In this document: in pieces, positions 17,184-24,701 of the stretch
Numbering within the stretch: position 1 is the stretch's first letter
How the letters are laid out: every line of letters begins with the position of its first letter
From: CAMLIZ01 sp036231905
Lineage (GTDB): Bacteria > Pseudomonadota > Gammaproteobacteria > Burkholderiales > Burkholderiaceae_C
DNA length: 64,000 nucleotides
Assembly: GCF_036231905.1 (NCBI RefSeq)
Contig: NZ_JAZARE010000002.1
Span: 372,001-436,000, forward strand
Direction: 5' to 3'
Notes under the pieces: model-generated
Seen by the model: only the letters and a program-made list of their open reading frames with translations
Database searches by the model: none
Told to the model about the DNA's origin: nothing
Program-made: the position numbers and the translations under genes

Positions 17184-17596
17184 CGTGATGTCTCCAGGTA
17201 GGCCGGCACGGCATTCCTCACGTCGTCCGGCAGGGGGCGGGGGCGGTGGTCCTCCAGCGAGGTGCACACCAGCACATGTTTCACACGCAGGCGCAGCTCG
17301 TCGCCGCCATGGAAGGCCGACTCCAGGTGCATGGAGGTGCGGCCCAGGTGGGTGACCCGCAGCACCTGGCGCAGCACATCACCCAGGCGGCTGACCGCGG
17401 TGAACTGCACCTCCAGCCGCACGGTGGGCAGGCCGAGGCGCCGCTGCAGCACCAGCTGTGCATACGGGATCTTCAGGCCGCGGTCGAACCAGTCCTCCAC
17501 CAGGGTGTTCAGCATCACGAAGTACTGCGGATAGAAGACGATGCCGGCCGGGTCGCAGTGGCCGAAACGCACCGTCTCCTCTCGTTCGAAGTTCAT
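17180..17596 (-). CDS. acyl-CoA thioesterase (4-hydroxybenzoyl-CoA thioesterase-like)
   Basis: A 138-residue hot-dog-fold thioesterase of the 4HBT/YbgC group. RFGHCDPAGIVFYPQYF near the N-terminus contains the catalytic Asp (about residue 15) and the family helix. The rest fits the single hot-dog domain, including LEVQFTAVSRLGDVLR. It would hydrolyse an acyl- or aroyl-CoA, releasing CoA. Start and stop overlap neighbouring genes by 4 bp each, so it is translationally coupled to the CoA ligase before it and RidA after it. An inferred role is rescue of dead-end aminobenzoyl- or hydroxybenzoyl-CoA. Confidence 0.88.
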   Translation of the reverse strand: MNFEREETVRFGHCDPAGIVFYPQYFVMLNTLVEDWFDRGLKIPYAQLVLQRRLGLPTVRLEVQFTAVSRLGDVLRQVLRVTHLGRTSMHLESAFHGGDELRLRVKHVLVCTSLEDHRPRPLPDDVRNAVPAYLETSR

Positions 17597-19218
17597 TGGG
17601 GAGCCGCCGCTTCCTGCCGCAGCCTGAAGCGCTGCAGCTTGCCGGTCTCGGTGCGCGGCAGGCTGGCGCGGAACTCGATGGCGCGCGGGTACTTGTAGGG
17701 CGCGATGGTCTGCTTCACGAAGGCCTGCAAGGTGCGCACCATGGCGTCATCAGCCTCATGCCCGGGCTTGAGCACCACGAAGGCCTTGACGATCTGGCCG
17801 CGCTCTTCATCCGGCGCACCGACCACGCCGCATTCGGCCACCGCCGGGTGCAGCAGCAATGCACCTTCCACTTCCGGGCCGGCGATGTTGTAGCCGCCGG
17901 AGATGATCATGTCGTCGGTGCGCGCCTGGTAGACGAACTGGCCGTCCGCATCCACCAGGTAGGCATCGCCGGTGAGGTTCCAGCCGTTGTGCACATAGGC
18001 GCGCTGGCGCTCGTCGGCCAGGTAGCGGCAGCCGGTGGGGCCCTTCACGGCCAGGCGGCCCACTTGGCCGGGTGGCAACGGCCGGCCTTCGTCGTCCAGC
18101 ACGCAGGCCTGGTAGCCCGGCACCGGGAAGCCGGTGGCCCCCGGCTTGGCGCGCTGCTCGTCGGCCGAAATGAAGATGTGCAGCATCTCGGTGGAGCCGA
18201 TGCCGTCGATCATCTCGATGCCGCTGGCCTGCTTCCACAGCGCGCGGGTGGCCGCGGGCAGCGCCTCGCCGGCCGACACGCATTTGCGCAGCGAGCTCAG
18301 GTCATGCTGCGGCGCGGCGGCCGCCATCGCCCGGTAGGCGGTGGGCGAGGTGAAACACACCGTGGCCTTGTACTGGGCAATGGCGGGCAGCAGCTGTTCG
18401 GGCGTGGCTTTTTCGATCAGCACGCTGCTCGCACCGATGGACAGCGGAAACAGCAACAGCCCACCGAGCCCGAAGGTGAACGCCAGCGGCGGGCTGCCGA
18501 TGAACACGTCGTCGGGCGTGGCACGCAGCACATGCGGCGGCCAGCAGGCGCACGCTGACATCACGTCGCGGTGGAAATGCATGGTGCCCTTGGGCACGCC
18601 GGTGGTGCCGGAGGTGAAGGCGATCAGGCAGGTGTCGTCGGCGGCAGTGTCCACGTTGGTGAACGCTGCCGGCTTGTTGGCGGCCTGCGCCTCCAGGCCT
18701 TCCCCGCCGGGGCCATTGAACAGCGCCATCTGCGCCAGCACCGGGCAGCCGGCACGCGCGGTCTGCAGCTCGTCCACCAGCCGGGCGTCGCACAGTGCGT
18801 GGCTGATCTGCGCCTTGTCGATGATCGCGGCGAGCTCGCGTGCACGCAGCAGCGGCATGCTGCCCACCGCGATGCCACCCGCCTTCATCACCGCAAACCA
18901 GCAGGCCGCCAGCATGGGCGAATTGGCACCGCGCAGCAGCACACGGTTGCCGGGCACCAGGCCCATGTCCTGCACCAGCACATGGGCGATGCGGTTGGCC
19001 TGGGCCTGCAGCTGCGCATAAGTCCAGCGCACACCGGCGCCCTGCAGGCACAGACGCTCGCCCTGGCCCTCGCGCACCCAGCGGTCCAGCAGGGCATCGG
19101 CGCAGTTGATCCGCTCAGGGAACTGCAGCTCGGGCAGCTCGAACAGCAGCTGCGGCCACAGCTCGCGCGGCGGCAGATGGTCACTCGCAAACGTGTCGAG
19201 GTGCGCGCTGCGCGTCAT
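17593..19218 (-). CDS. 2-aminobenzoate-CoA ligase (benzoate-CoA ligase family)
   Basis: A 541-residue member of the ANL adenylating superfamily. It has the phosphate-loop motif FTSGTTGVPKGTMHFHRD, the GSTEMLHIF (A5) motif, GDAYLVDADGQFVYQARTDDM (A7-A8) and the C-terminal PRTETGKLQRF with the catalytic Lys. HMHFHR-type segments and PPLAFTFGLGG match benzoate/aminobenzoate-CoA ligases. The substrate call of anthranilate rests on context: the divergent kyn operon makes anthranilate. GGAGG lies 8 nt before the ATG. A promoter TTGACA-17-TAGATT reads into the gene, with the -35 inside the shared palindrome. The ring-hydroxylating monooxygenase expected next in the pathway is not present nearby. Confidence 0.85.
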   Translation of the reverse strand: MTRSAHLDTFASDHLPPRELWPQLLFELPELQFPERINCADALLDRWVREGQGERLCLQGAGVRWTYAQLQAQANRIAHVLVQDMGLVPGNRVLLRGANSPMLAACWFAVMKAGGIAVGSMPLLRARELAAIIDKAQISHALCDARLVDELQTARAGCPVLAQMALFNGPGGEGLEAQAANKPAAFTNVDTAADDTCLIAFTSGTTGVPKGTMHFHRDVMSACACWPPHVLRATPDDVFIGSPPLAFTFGLGGLLLFPLSIGASSVLIEKATPEQLLPAIAQYKATVCFTSPTAYRAMAAAAPQHDLSSLRKCVSAGEALPAATRALWKQASGIEMIDGIGSTEMLHIFISADEQRAKPGATGFPVPGYQACVLDDEGRPLPPGQVGRLAVKGPTGCRYLADERQRAYVHNGWNLTGDAYLVDADGQFVYQARTDDMIISGGYNIAGPEVEGALLLHPAVAECGVVGAPDEERGQIVKAFVVLKPGHEADDAMVRTLQAFVKQTIAPYKYPRAIEFRASLPRTETGKLQRFRLRQEAAAPQ

Positions 19219-19254
19219 GGCCCAAGCCTCCGGGTCGGAGCATCGTTGCAGGGC

Positions 19255-19283
19255 AATCTAGGCCGATATACTTTAGTTGTCAA
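19255..19283 (-). promoter_or_regulatory. promoter of the ligase operon
   Basis: On the minus strand, TTGACA (19283-19278) and TAGATT (19260-19255) are separated by 17 bp. The -35 is a perfect consensus and lies within the palindrome at 19274-19286, so a bound repressor would block it. Confidence 0.6.
19267..19272 (+). promoter_or_regulatory. -10 box of the kynBUA promoter
   Basis: TATACT lies immediately upstream of the palindrome. A weak TTGCAG (19246-19251) is the best -35, at a short 15-bp spacing. The predicted start point falls at about 19279, inside the palindrome. Confidence 0.45.
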
Positions 19284-19286
19284 CTA
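19274..19286. promoter_or_regulatory. palindromic operator shared by the kyn and ligase operons
   Basis: TAGTTG-T-CAACTA is a perfect inverted repeat with 6-bp arms and a one-base centre. It sits between the rightward -10 box and over the leftward -35 box. The form resembles sites used by MarR-family repressors of aromatic-acid catabolism. No regulator gene of that type is seen in the window. Confidence 0.6.
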
Positions 19287-19324
19287 TTTTGGGGCGGGCT
19301 GGGATGGCGGCATATGATCCCTCG

Positions 19325-19951
19325 ATGAAGCGCCTTTGGGACATCTCGCCGCCCGTGCAGGCGGGCTCGCCGGTGTTCCCCGGCGACACGCCCTACCAGC
19401 AGCAATGGGCCGCTACGCTGGGCCCCGGCTGCCCGGTGAATGTGAGCACCTTGACCCTGTCGCCGCATGTGGGTGCGCATGCCGACGCGCCCCTGCACTA
19501 CGACCCGCAGGGCCAGACGGCAGGCGCGCTGGACCTGCAGCCCTATCTGGGGCCCTGCCGTGTCATCCATGCGATCGATTGCGGCGCGCTGGTGCAATGG
19601 CATCACATCGAACATGCGGTACAGGCACTGCCGCCGCGCGTGCTGGTGCGCACGTACCGGCAAGCGCCGGTGGACCGCTGGGACCCGGCCCTGCCCGCCT
19701 ATGCACCCGACACCATCCGCCGCCTGGCCGACCTGGGCGTGCGGCTGGTCGGCATCGACACCGCCAGCATCGACCCGGCCGAGAGCAAGACGCTGGACAG
19801 CCACCAGGTGATCCGCGAGCGTGGCCTGCGCGTGCTGGAGAACCTGGTGCTGGACGAAGTGCCCGAGGGCGACTACGAGCTGATCGCCCTGCCGCTCAAG
19901 CTGATGACCGCCGATGCCAGCCCGGTGCGCGCCGTGCTGCGCGAACTCTGA
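19325..19951 (+). CDS. kynB: kynurenine formamidase (arylformamidase)
   Basis: A 208-residue cyclase-family metalloenzyme that hydrolyses N-formylkynurenine to kynurenine. KynB features: N-terminal MKRLWDISPPVQAGSPVFPG, the metal-binding HVGAHADAPLHYD, VRLVGIDTASIDPAESKTLD, and ENLVLDEVPEGDYELIALPL near the end. Length matches bacterial KynB. The ATG at 19325 gives the standard N-terminus; an upstream ATG at 19304 is possible. It is first in kynB-kynU-kynA, and the order of enzymes in the operon is not the order of the pathway. Confidence 0.95.
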   Translation: MKRLWDISPPVQAGSPVFPGDTPYQQQWAATLGPGCPVNVSTLTLSPHVGAHADAPLHYDPQGQTAGALDLQPYLGPCRVIHAIDCGALVQWHHIEHAVQALPPRVLVRTYRQAPVDRWDPALPAYAPDTIRRLADLGVRLVGIDTASIDPAESKTLDSHQVIRERGLRVLENLVLDEVPEGDYELIALPLKLMTADASPVRAVLREL

Positions 19952-19961
19952 AGGACACACC

Positions 19962-21218
19962 ATGACCACCGGCCGTGCGGATTGCATCGCACTCGATGCC
20001 GACGACCCGCTGCGCCACCTGCGTGACCAGTTCGAGCTGCCGCCGGGGCTGATCTACCTGGACGGCAATTCACTTGGCGTGCTGCCCAAAGCCACCGCGG
20101 CCCGCGTGCAGCAGGTGGTGCAGCAGGAGTGGGGCCACGACCTCATCCGCAGCTGGAACACCGCCGGCTGGATCACCCTGCCGCAGCGCGTGGGCGACAA
20201 GATCGCCACCTTGGTGGGCGCCGGCCCGGGCGAGCTGGTGGTGGCCGACTCCACCAGCGTCAACCTCTTCAAGGTGCTGAGTGCCGCCCTCGCCATCTCG
20301 CAGGCCGACAGCCCCACGCGGCGCGTGATCCTGTCGGAGCGCCACAACTTCCCCACCGACCTCTACATCGCCGAAGGCCTGGCGCGCGAACGCGGCTTCG
20401 AGCTGGTGCTGTGTGACGACCCGGAACAGATCGAGCCGCTGCTGGCCGAACGCAACGTGGCGGTGCTCATGCTCACCCACGTGAACTACCGCACCGGCCG
20501 CATGCACGACATGGCTTCCGTCACGCGGCACGCGCATGAGGCCGGCACGCTCGCGCTGTGGGACCTGGCGCACTCTGCCGGCGCGGTGCCGGTGGACCTG
20601 CATGCCGCCGAGGCCGACTTCGCGGTGGGCTGCGGCTACAAGTACCTCAACGGCGGCCCGGGTGCACCGGCCTTCGTGTGGTCGCACCCGCGCCATGCGG
20701 AACGCTTCTGGCAGCCGCTGTCGGGCTGGATGGGCCACGCCGCGCCCTTCGAGTTCACGCCGCAGTACCGGCCGGCGCCCGGCATCGCGCGCTACCTCTG
20801 CGGCACACCGGCCGTCATCGCCATGGCCGCGCTCGAGTGCGGCGTGGACACGGTGCTCGCCGCCGGCGACATGCAGGCGCTTCGCCGCAAGTCCATCGCC
20901 CTCACACGCCTGTTCATGGCGCTCGCGGCCGAGCGCTGCGATGGCCACGGCCTCACCCTCGCCTCACCCGCCGACGATGCCCGGCGCGGCAGCCAGGTGT
21001 GCCTCTCGCATCCCAGCGCCGGCTACCCCATCATGCAGGCGCTGATCGCACGCAACGTGATCGGTGACTTCCGCGCGCCTGACATCCTGCGCTTCGGCTT
21101 CACGCCGCTCTACACCCGCTTCGTGGACGTGTGGGACGCGGTGGAACAACTTCGCCAGGTGCTGGCGAGCGGCGAATGGCGCGAGGCGCGCTTCAACCAA
21201 CGGGCGGCAGTGACATGA
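19962..21218 (+). CDS. kynU: kynureninase
   Basis: A 418-residue PLP enzyme that cleaves kynurenine to anthranilate and alanine. Visible landmarks: IYLDGNSLGVLPKAT, SWNTAGWITLP, LSERHNFPTDLYIAEGL, WDLAHSAGAVPVDLH (PLP-binding Asp) and the PLP lysine in CGYKYLNGGPG at residue 227, the same position as in Pseudomonas fluorescens kynureninase. AAGGA precedes the ATG at 19962. It starts 10 bp after kynB, and its stop overlaps the kynA start by 4 bp. Confidence 0.96.
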   Translation: MTTGRADCIALDADDPLRHLRDQFELPPGLIYLDGNSLGVLPKATAARVQQVVQQEWGHDLIRSWNTAGWITLPQRVGDKIATLVGAGPGELVVADSTSVNLFKVLSAALAISQADSPTRRVILSERHNFPTDLYIAEGLARERGFELVLCDDPEQIEPLLAERNVAVLMLTHVNYRTGRMHDMASVTRHAHEAGTLALWDLAHSAGAVPVDLHAAEADFAVGCGYKYLNGGPGAPAFVWSHPRHAERFWQPLSGWMGHAAPFEFTPQYRPAPGIARYLCGTPAVIAMAALECGVDTVLAAGDMQALRRKSIALTRLFMALAAERCDGHGLTLASPADDARRGSQVCLSHPSAGYPIMQALIARNVIGDFRAPDILRFGFTPLYTRFVDVWDAVEQLRQVLASGEWREARFNQRAAVT

Positions 21219-22087
21219 GCGCACAGAACGAAGGCTGCCCCATGGGCGGCGGCAAGGGCGAGGCGATCGTGCGCGCTGAAAAAGCGCAGCTCGACTTCTC
21301 CAAGGACATGAGCTACGGCGACTACCTGCACCTGGACCAGGTGCTCAGCGCCCAGCATCCGCGCTCGCCCGAGCACAACGAAATGCTCTTCATCATCCAG
21401 CACCAGACCAGCGAGCTGTGGATGAAGCTGATGCTGCACGAGCTGCGTGCTGCCATCCAGTGCGTGGCCGACGACAAGCTCGGCAGTGCCTTCAAGATGC
21501 TGGCGCGCGTGAGCCGCATCATGGAACAGCTGGTGCATGCGTGGGACGTGCTGGCCACCATGACGCCGCCGGAGTACTCCGCCATCCGGCCCTACCTCTC
21601 CAACAGCAGCGGCTTCCAGAGCTGGCAGTACCGCTGCGTGGAGTTCCTGCTGGGCAACAAGAATGCGGCCATGCTGAAGCCGCATTCGCACAAGCCGGAG
21701 CGCCTGGCCGATGTGCAAGCGGCCTACGACTCACCGTCGCTGTATGACGAATCCCTGCGCCTGCTGGCGCGCCGCGGCTTGCCCGTGCCGGCCAGCCATG
21801 TGGAGCGCGACTGGACCCAGCCCTATGCGGAAAGCGCCGAGGTGGAGCAGGCCTGGCTGCAGGTGTACCGCGACCCCGAGCACCACTGGGACCTGTACCA
21901 GCTGGGCGAGGAACTCACCGACCTGGAAGACGCCTTCCGGCTCTGGCGCTTCCGCCACGTGACCACGGTGGAGCGGGTGATCGGCTTCAAGCGCGGCACC
22001 GGCGGCACCTCCGGCGTGGGCTACCTGCGCAAGATGCTGGACGTGGTGCTGTTCCCCGAAATCTGGAAGCTGCGCACCGACCTCTAG
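21215..22087 (+). CDS. kynA: tryptophan 2,3-dioxygenase
   Basis: A 290-residue heme enzyme that opens the indole ring of L-tryptophan to give N-formylkynurenine, the first step of the pathway. TDO signatures: MSYGDYLHLDQVLSAQHP, EMLFIIQHQTSELWMKLMLH (distal heme-pocket His), SGFQSWQYRCVEFLLGNK, FRHVTTVERVIGFKRGTGGT and GVGYLRKMLD near the C-terminus. Length is normal for bacterial TDO. The ATG at 21215 overlaps the kynU stop (ATGA). With kynB and kynU it completes tryptophan to anthranilate. Confidence 0.97.
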   Translation: MSAQNEGCPMGGGKGEAIVRAEKAQLDFSKDMSYGDYLHLDQVLSAQHPRSPEHNEMLFIIQHQTSELWMKLMLHELRAAIQCVADDKLGSAFKMLARVSRIMEQLVHAWDVLATMTPPEYSAIRPYLSNSSGFQSWQYRCVEFLLGNKNAAMLKPHSHKPERLADVQAAYDSPSLYDESLRLLARRGLPVPASHVERDWTQPYAESAEVEQAWLQVYRDPEHHWDLYQLGEELTDLEDAFRLWRFRHVTTVERVIGFKRGTGGTSGVGYLRKMLDVVLFPEIWKLRTDL

Positions 22088-22111
22088 AGCCGCGCGGCCG
22101 CTACCGGCGCG

Positions 22112-22375
22112 CTACTTCGCCTCGCTGGCCGGCGAGGACGCCGGCGCCACTGGCAGGCCGATCTTCTTGGCCGTGCGCTGCACCGCGCTGCCCGCCACAT
22201 GGGCGCCGTGTTCCACCGCATTGGCCCCCTTCTTGACGCCGTGCTTCACGGCCTTTTCGGTCTTGGTGGCCACCGAGGAGGCCGCGCTGGCCGCGGAGGC
22301 CGCGGCACTGGCCGCCTGCGCCATCGCCGTGCCCGCGGCCAGGGCGATTCCGATGAGAAGGTGTACTGTCTTCAT
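22112..22375 (-). CDS. small exported Ala/Lys-rich protein, unknown function
   Basis: An 87-residue protein I do not recognise. It has an N-terminal signal peptide (MKTVHLLIGIALAAG, ending near AQA) and then a low-complexity mature part. That part is Ala/Ser-rich (ASAAASAASAASS), followed by a basic, His-containing stretch with VKHGVKKGANAVEHG and a short C-terminal tail. It converges with kynA. A protein of similar design is encoded at 47595-47792. The reading frame is convincing because of the signal peptide; function is unknown. Confidence 0.6.
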   Translation of the reverse strand: MKTVHLLIGIALAAGTAMAQAASAAASAASAASSVATKTEKAVKHGVKKGANAVEHGAHVAGSAVQRTAKKIGLPVAPASSPASEAK

Positions 22376-22490
22376 GGCTCGATTCCGGATGAGAAGGGGC
22401 GCCCGATCATAGGGAGGGCGCCCTCACCGAGCAAACGGCATACCCGCGGCATGGGCAGCACCAAGGCGCGGCACTTGCTGACTGTGCGGC

Positions 22491-23618
22491 ATGAACACAG
22501 CCGACATCAAGCACTGGGGTGACAGCACCCTCTTCCTGGGCACCGACATTACCCACTGGCTGCTGGCGCTGAGCGCGGCGCTGCTGGCCTACCTGGTGGC
22601 CACCTGGGCCCTGGGCTTCGCCCTGCAGCGGCTGCAGCGCATGGCCACGCGCAGCCGCACCACGCTCGACGACGCAGCGGTGCAGGTGCTCAGCGGCACC
22701 AACCGCGTTCTCATCGCGGTGGCCGCACTGCTGATCGGCGTGAACCTGCTGGACCTGCCGGACCGCTGGGCCACGCGGGTGAGCCAGCTCTGGTTCGTGG
22801 CGGTGGCGCTGCAGCTGGCGCTGTGGGGCGGGCGTGCCATCCGCATCGGGCTGGATCGCTACCTGCAGCGCCACGCTCCCGCCAGCGGCGCGCACGCCAG
22901 CGCCAGCGCCACCCTGATGTCCTGGGGCCTGCACACCGCGCTGTGGTCCATGGTGATGCTGGGCATCCTGTCGAACCTGGGCGTGGACATCACCGCCTTC
23001 GTGGCCAGCCTCGGCGTGGGCGGCATCGCGGTGGCGCTGGCGGTGCAGAACGTGCTGGGCGACCTGTTCGCATCGCTGTCCATCGCGATCGACAAGCCCT
23101 TCGAGGTGGGCGACTTCATCGCCTTCGGCAGCGTGTCGGGCACGGTGGAGCACGTGGGCCTGAAGAGCACGCGCATCCGCAGCCTGAGCGGCGAGCAGGT
23201 GGTGGTGTCCAACACCGACCTGCTCAAGCAGACCCTCAGCAACTTCAAGCGCCAGGCGCAGCGCCGGGTGCAGTTCGGCTTCGGCGTCACCTACGACACC
23301 ACGCCGGACCAGGCCGAGCGCATTGCCGGCGTGGTCAAGCGCATCATCGAACAGCGCCCCAAGCTGAAGTTCGACCGCTCCCACTTCAAGGGCTTCGGCG
23401 AGAGCTCGCTGGACTTCGAGGTCGTCTACTTCGTCACCGAGCCGGACTACACGCTCTACATGGACGAGCAGCAGCTGATCAACCTGGCGCTGATGCGCGA
23501 GCTCGGCCGCATGGGCGTGAACTTCGCGTTCCCCACCCGCACCGTCGTCCTCTCCGGCGCGCAGGAAGCCGCTGCGCGGGAACCGATGACACGCACCACC
23601 CCCTCCCGAGCCCACTGA
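22491..23618 (+). CDS. MscS-family mechanosensitive channel
   Basis: A 375-residue inner-membrane protein. Four hydrophobic segments lie in about 20-175. Then come the pore-lining and beta-domain signature GVGGIAVALAVQNVLGDLFA, LSIAIDKPFEVGDFIAFG, VEHVGLKSTRIRSLSGEQVV and SNTDLLKQTLSNFKRQAQRR, the core of small-conductance mechanosensitive channels. It would release solutes on hypo-osmotic shock. The start is the first ATG; the ribosome-binding site is weak. It is followed 4 bp later by a small membrane-anchored protein and then DUF421, suggesting a three-gene envelope operon. Confidence 0.92.
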   Translation: MNTADIKHWGDSTLFLGTDITHWLLALSAALLAYLVATWALGFALQRLQRMATRSRTTLDDAAVQVLSGTNRVLIAVAALLIGVNLLDLPDRWATRVSQLWFVAVALQLALWGGRAIRIGLDRYLQRHAPASGAHASASATLMSWGLHTALWSMVMLGILSNLGVDITAFVASLGVGGIAVALAVQNVLGDLFASLSIAIDKPFEVGDFIAFGSVSGTVEHVGLKSTRIRSLSGEQVVVSNTDLLKQTLSNFKRQAQRRVQFGFGVTYDTTPDQAERIAGVVKRIIEQRPKLKFDRSHFKGFGESSLDFEVVYFVTEPDYTLYMDEQQLINLALMRELGRMGVNFAFPTRTVVLSGAQEAAAREPMTRTTPSRAH

Positions 23619-23622
23619 CACC

Positions 23623-24120
23623 ATGGTCCGCCATCACCACCACCCCGGGCTGGAGCTGGACGACAACCTGCGCCAGCAGCAACGCGAAGGGCGCCTGCAG
23701 CGCATTGCCCGGCCGCTGCTGTACGCGCTGCTGCTGGCGATCGCGCTCGGGTTGCTGGGCGACGGCCCGCTCGCGCGGGCGCACCTGTCAGGCCAGCCGG
23801 GTGTGGTGCTCGACCATCCCCGCTTCGCCCGCCGCGACGCGATGCAGGAGCTGCATCTCAGCGTGATGCCGGTTGCCAGCCGTGTCGTGCTGCAACTGGA
23901 CACGCCCTACCTGCAGCAGGTGAGCATCGAGCAGGTGGTGCCGCAACCGGCGCAGGTGCAGGCGCAAGCCCAGGCCACCCTGCTGGTGTTCCATGCCACG
24001 CCGGGCGTGCCGCTGCAGGTGCAGTTGCAGGTCAAGGCCACGCACCCCGGCCGCCTGCAGGCACGCTGGCGCGCGGACAACGGCCCTGCGCTGGAGTTCA
24101 GCCAGTTCGTCTACCCCTGA
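23623..24120 (+). CDS. single-pass membrane protein, unknown function
   Basis: A 165-residue protein I do not recognise. A polar N-terminus with a His run (MVRHHHHPGLELDDN) precedes one hydrophobic helix at about 31-48. The remainder, about 115 residues, is predicted to be outside the cytoplasm and is rich in alternating hydrophobic and Gln/Val residues, suggesting a beta-sandwich. It starts 4 bp after mscS and ends 13 bp before DUF421, so it is very probably in the same operon. It may be an accessory subunit of one of its neighbours. Confidence 0.7.
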   Translation: MVRHHHHPGLELDDNLRQQQREGRLQRIARPLLYALLLAIALGLLGDGPLARAHLSGQPGVVLDHPRFARRDAMQELHLSVMPVASRVVLQLDTPYLQQVSIEQVVPQPAQVQAQAQATLLVFHATPGVPLQVQLQVKATHPGRLQARWRADNGPALEFSQFVYP

Positions 24121-24133
24121 CGGGAGCCCCCCC

Positions 24134-24589
24134 ATGGACACCGTGCTTCGATCCGCCGCGATCTACTTCTTCCTGCTGGTGCTGTTCCGCATCGCGGGCC
24201 AGCGCACCCTGAGCGAGCTGTCGAACTTCGATCTCGTCCTGCTGCTCATCGTCAGCGAGGCCACGCAGAACGCCTTGATCGGCGACGACTTCTCCGTGGT
24301 CAACGGCATGACGGCCATCCTCACGCTGGTGCTCATCGACCTGGCGCTGGCCTACGCCAAAAAGCGCGTGCCCCGGGTGGAGAAGCTCGTCGAAGGCACC
24401 CCGGTGATCGTGGTGGCCCACGGCAAGCTGCTGCGCGACAGCCTGGACAGCACCCACGTGACGGTGGACGACATCCTGCAGAGCGCGCGCGAGAAACAGG
24501 GCCTGGAGAACATGGCGCAGATCAAGTACGCGGTGCTCGAGCCGGCGGGCGGCATCTCCATCGTTCCGATGGACAGCAAGCCCGGGTAG
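24134..24589 (+). CDS. DUF421 (YetF-like) membrane protein
   Basis: A 151-residue protein of the DUF421/YetF family. It has three hydrophobic stretches in the first 75 residues (IYFFLLVLFRIAGQRTLSEL, DLVLLLIVSEATQNALIGDD and a helix before AYAKKRVPRVEKLVEG). A small cytoplasmic domain follows, with GTPVIVVAHGKLL and a DDILQSAREKQGLENM segment. This is the short form of the family; Bacillus YetF proteins are longer. Function is unknown. It is last in the MscS operon. Confidence 0.88.
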   Translation: MDTVLRSAAIYFFLLVLFRIAGQRTLSELSNFDLVLLLIVSEATQNALIGDDFSVVNGMTAILTLVLIDLALAYAKKRVPRVEKLVEGTPVIVVAHGKLLRDSLDSTHVTVDDILQSAREKQGLENMAQIKYAVLEPAGGISIVPMDSKPG

Positions 24590-24701
24590 GCAGCCGGCCG
24601 TGGCGTGCCTGCGGTGAGCCCTCACGCCGGTTGCGGATGCTACGTATGCGCGCCGGCCGGCAGAAGATCACACTTCGCGTCCTCTCGCCACAGGAGACGC
24701 C

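Noticed and set aside
19277..19324. A TTG start for kynB at 19277, giving 16 extra residues
   Set aside because: It would begin inside the operator palindrome and lacks a ribosome-binding site; the ATG at 19325 gives the standard KynB N-terminus.
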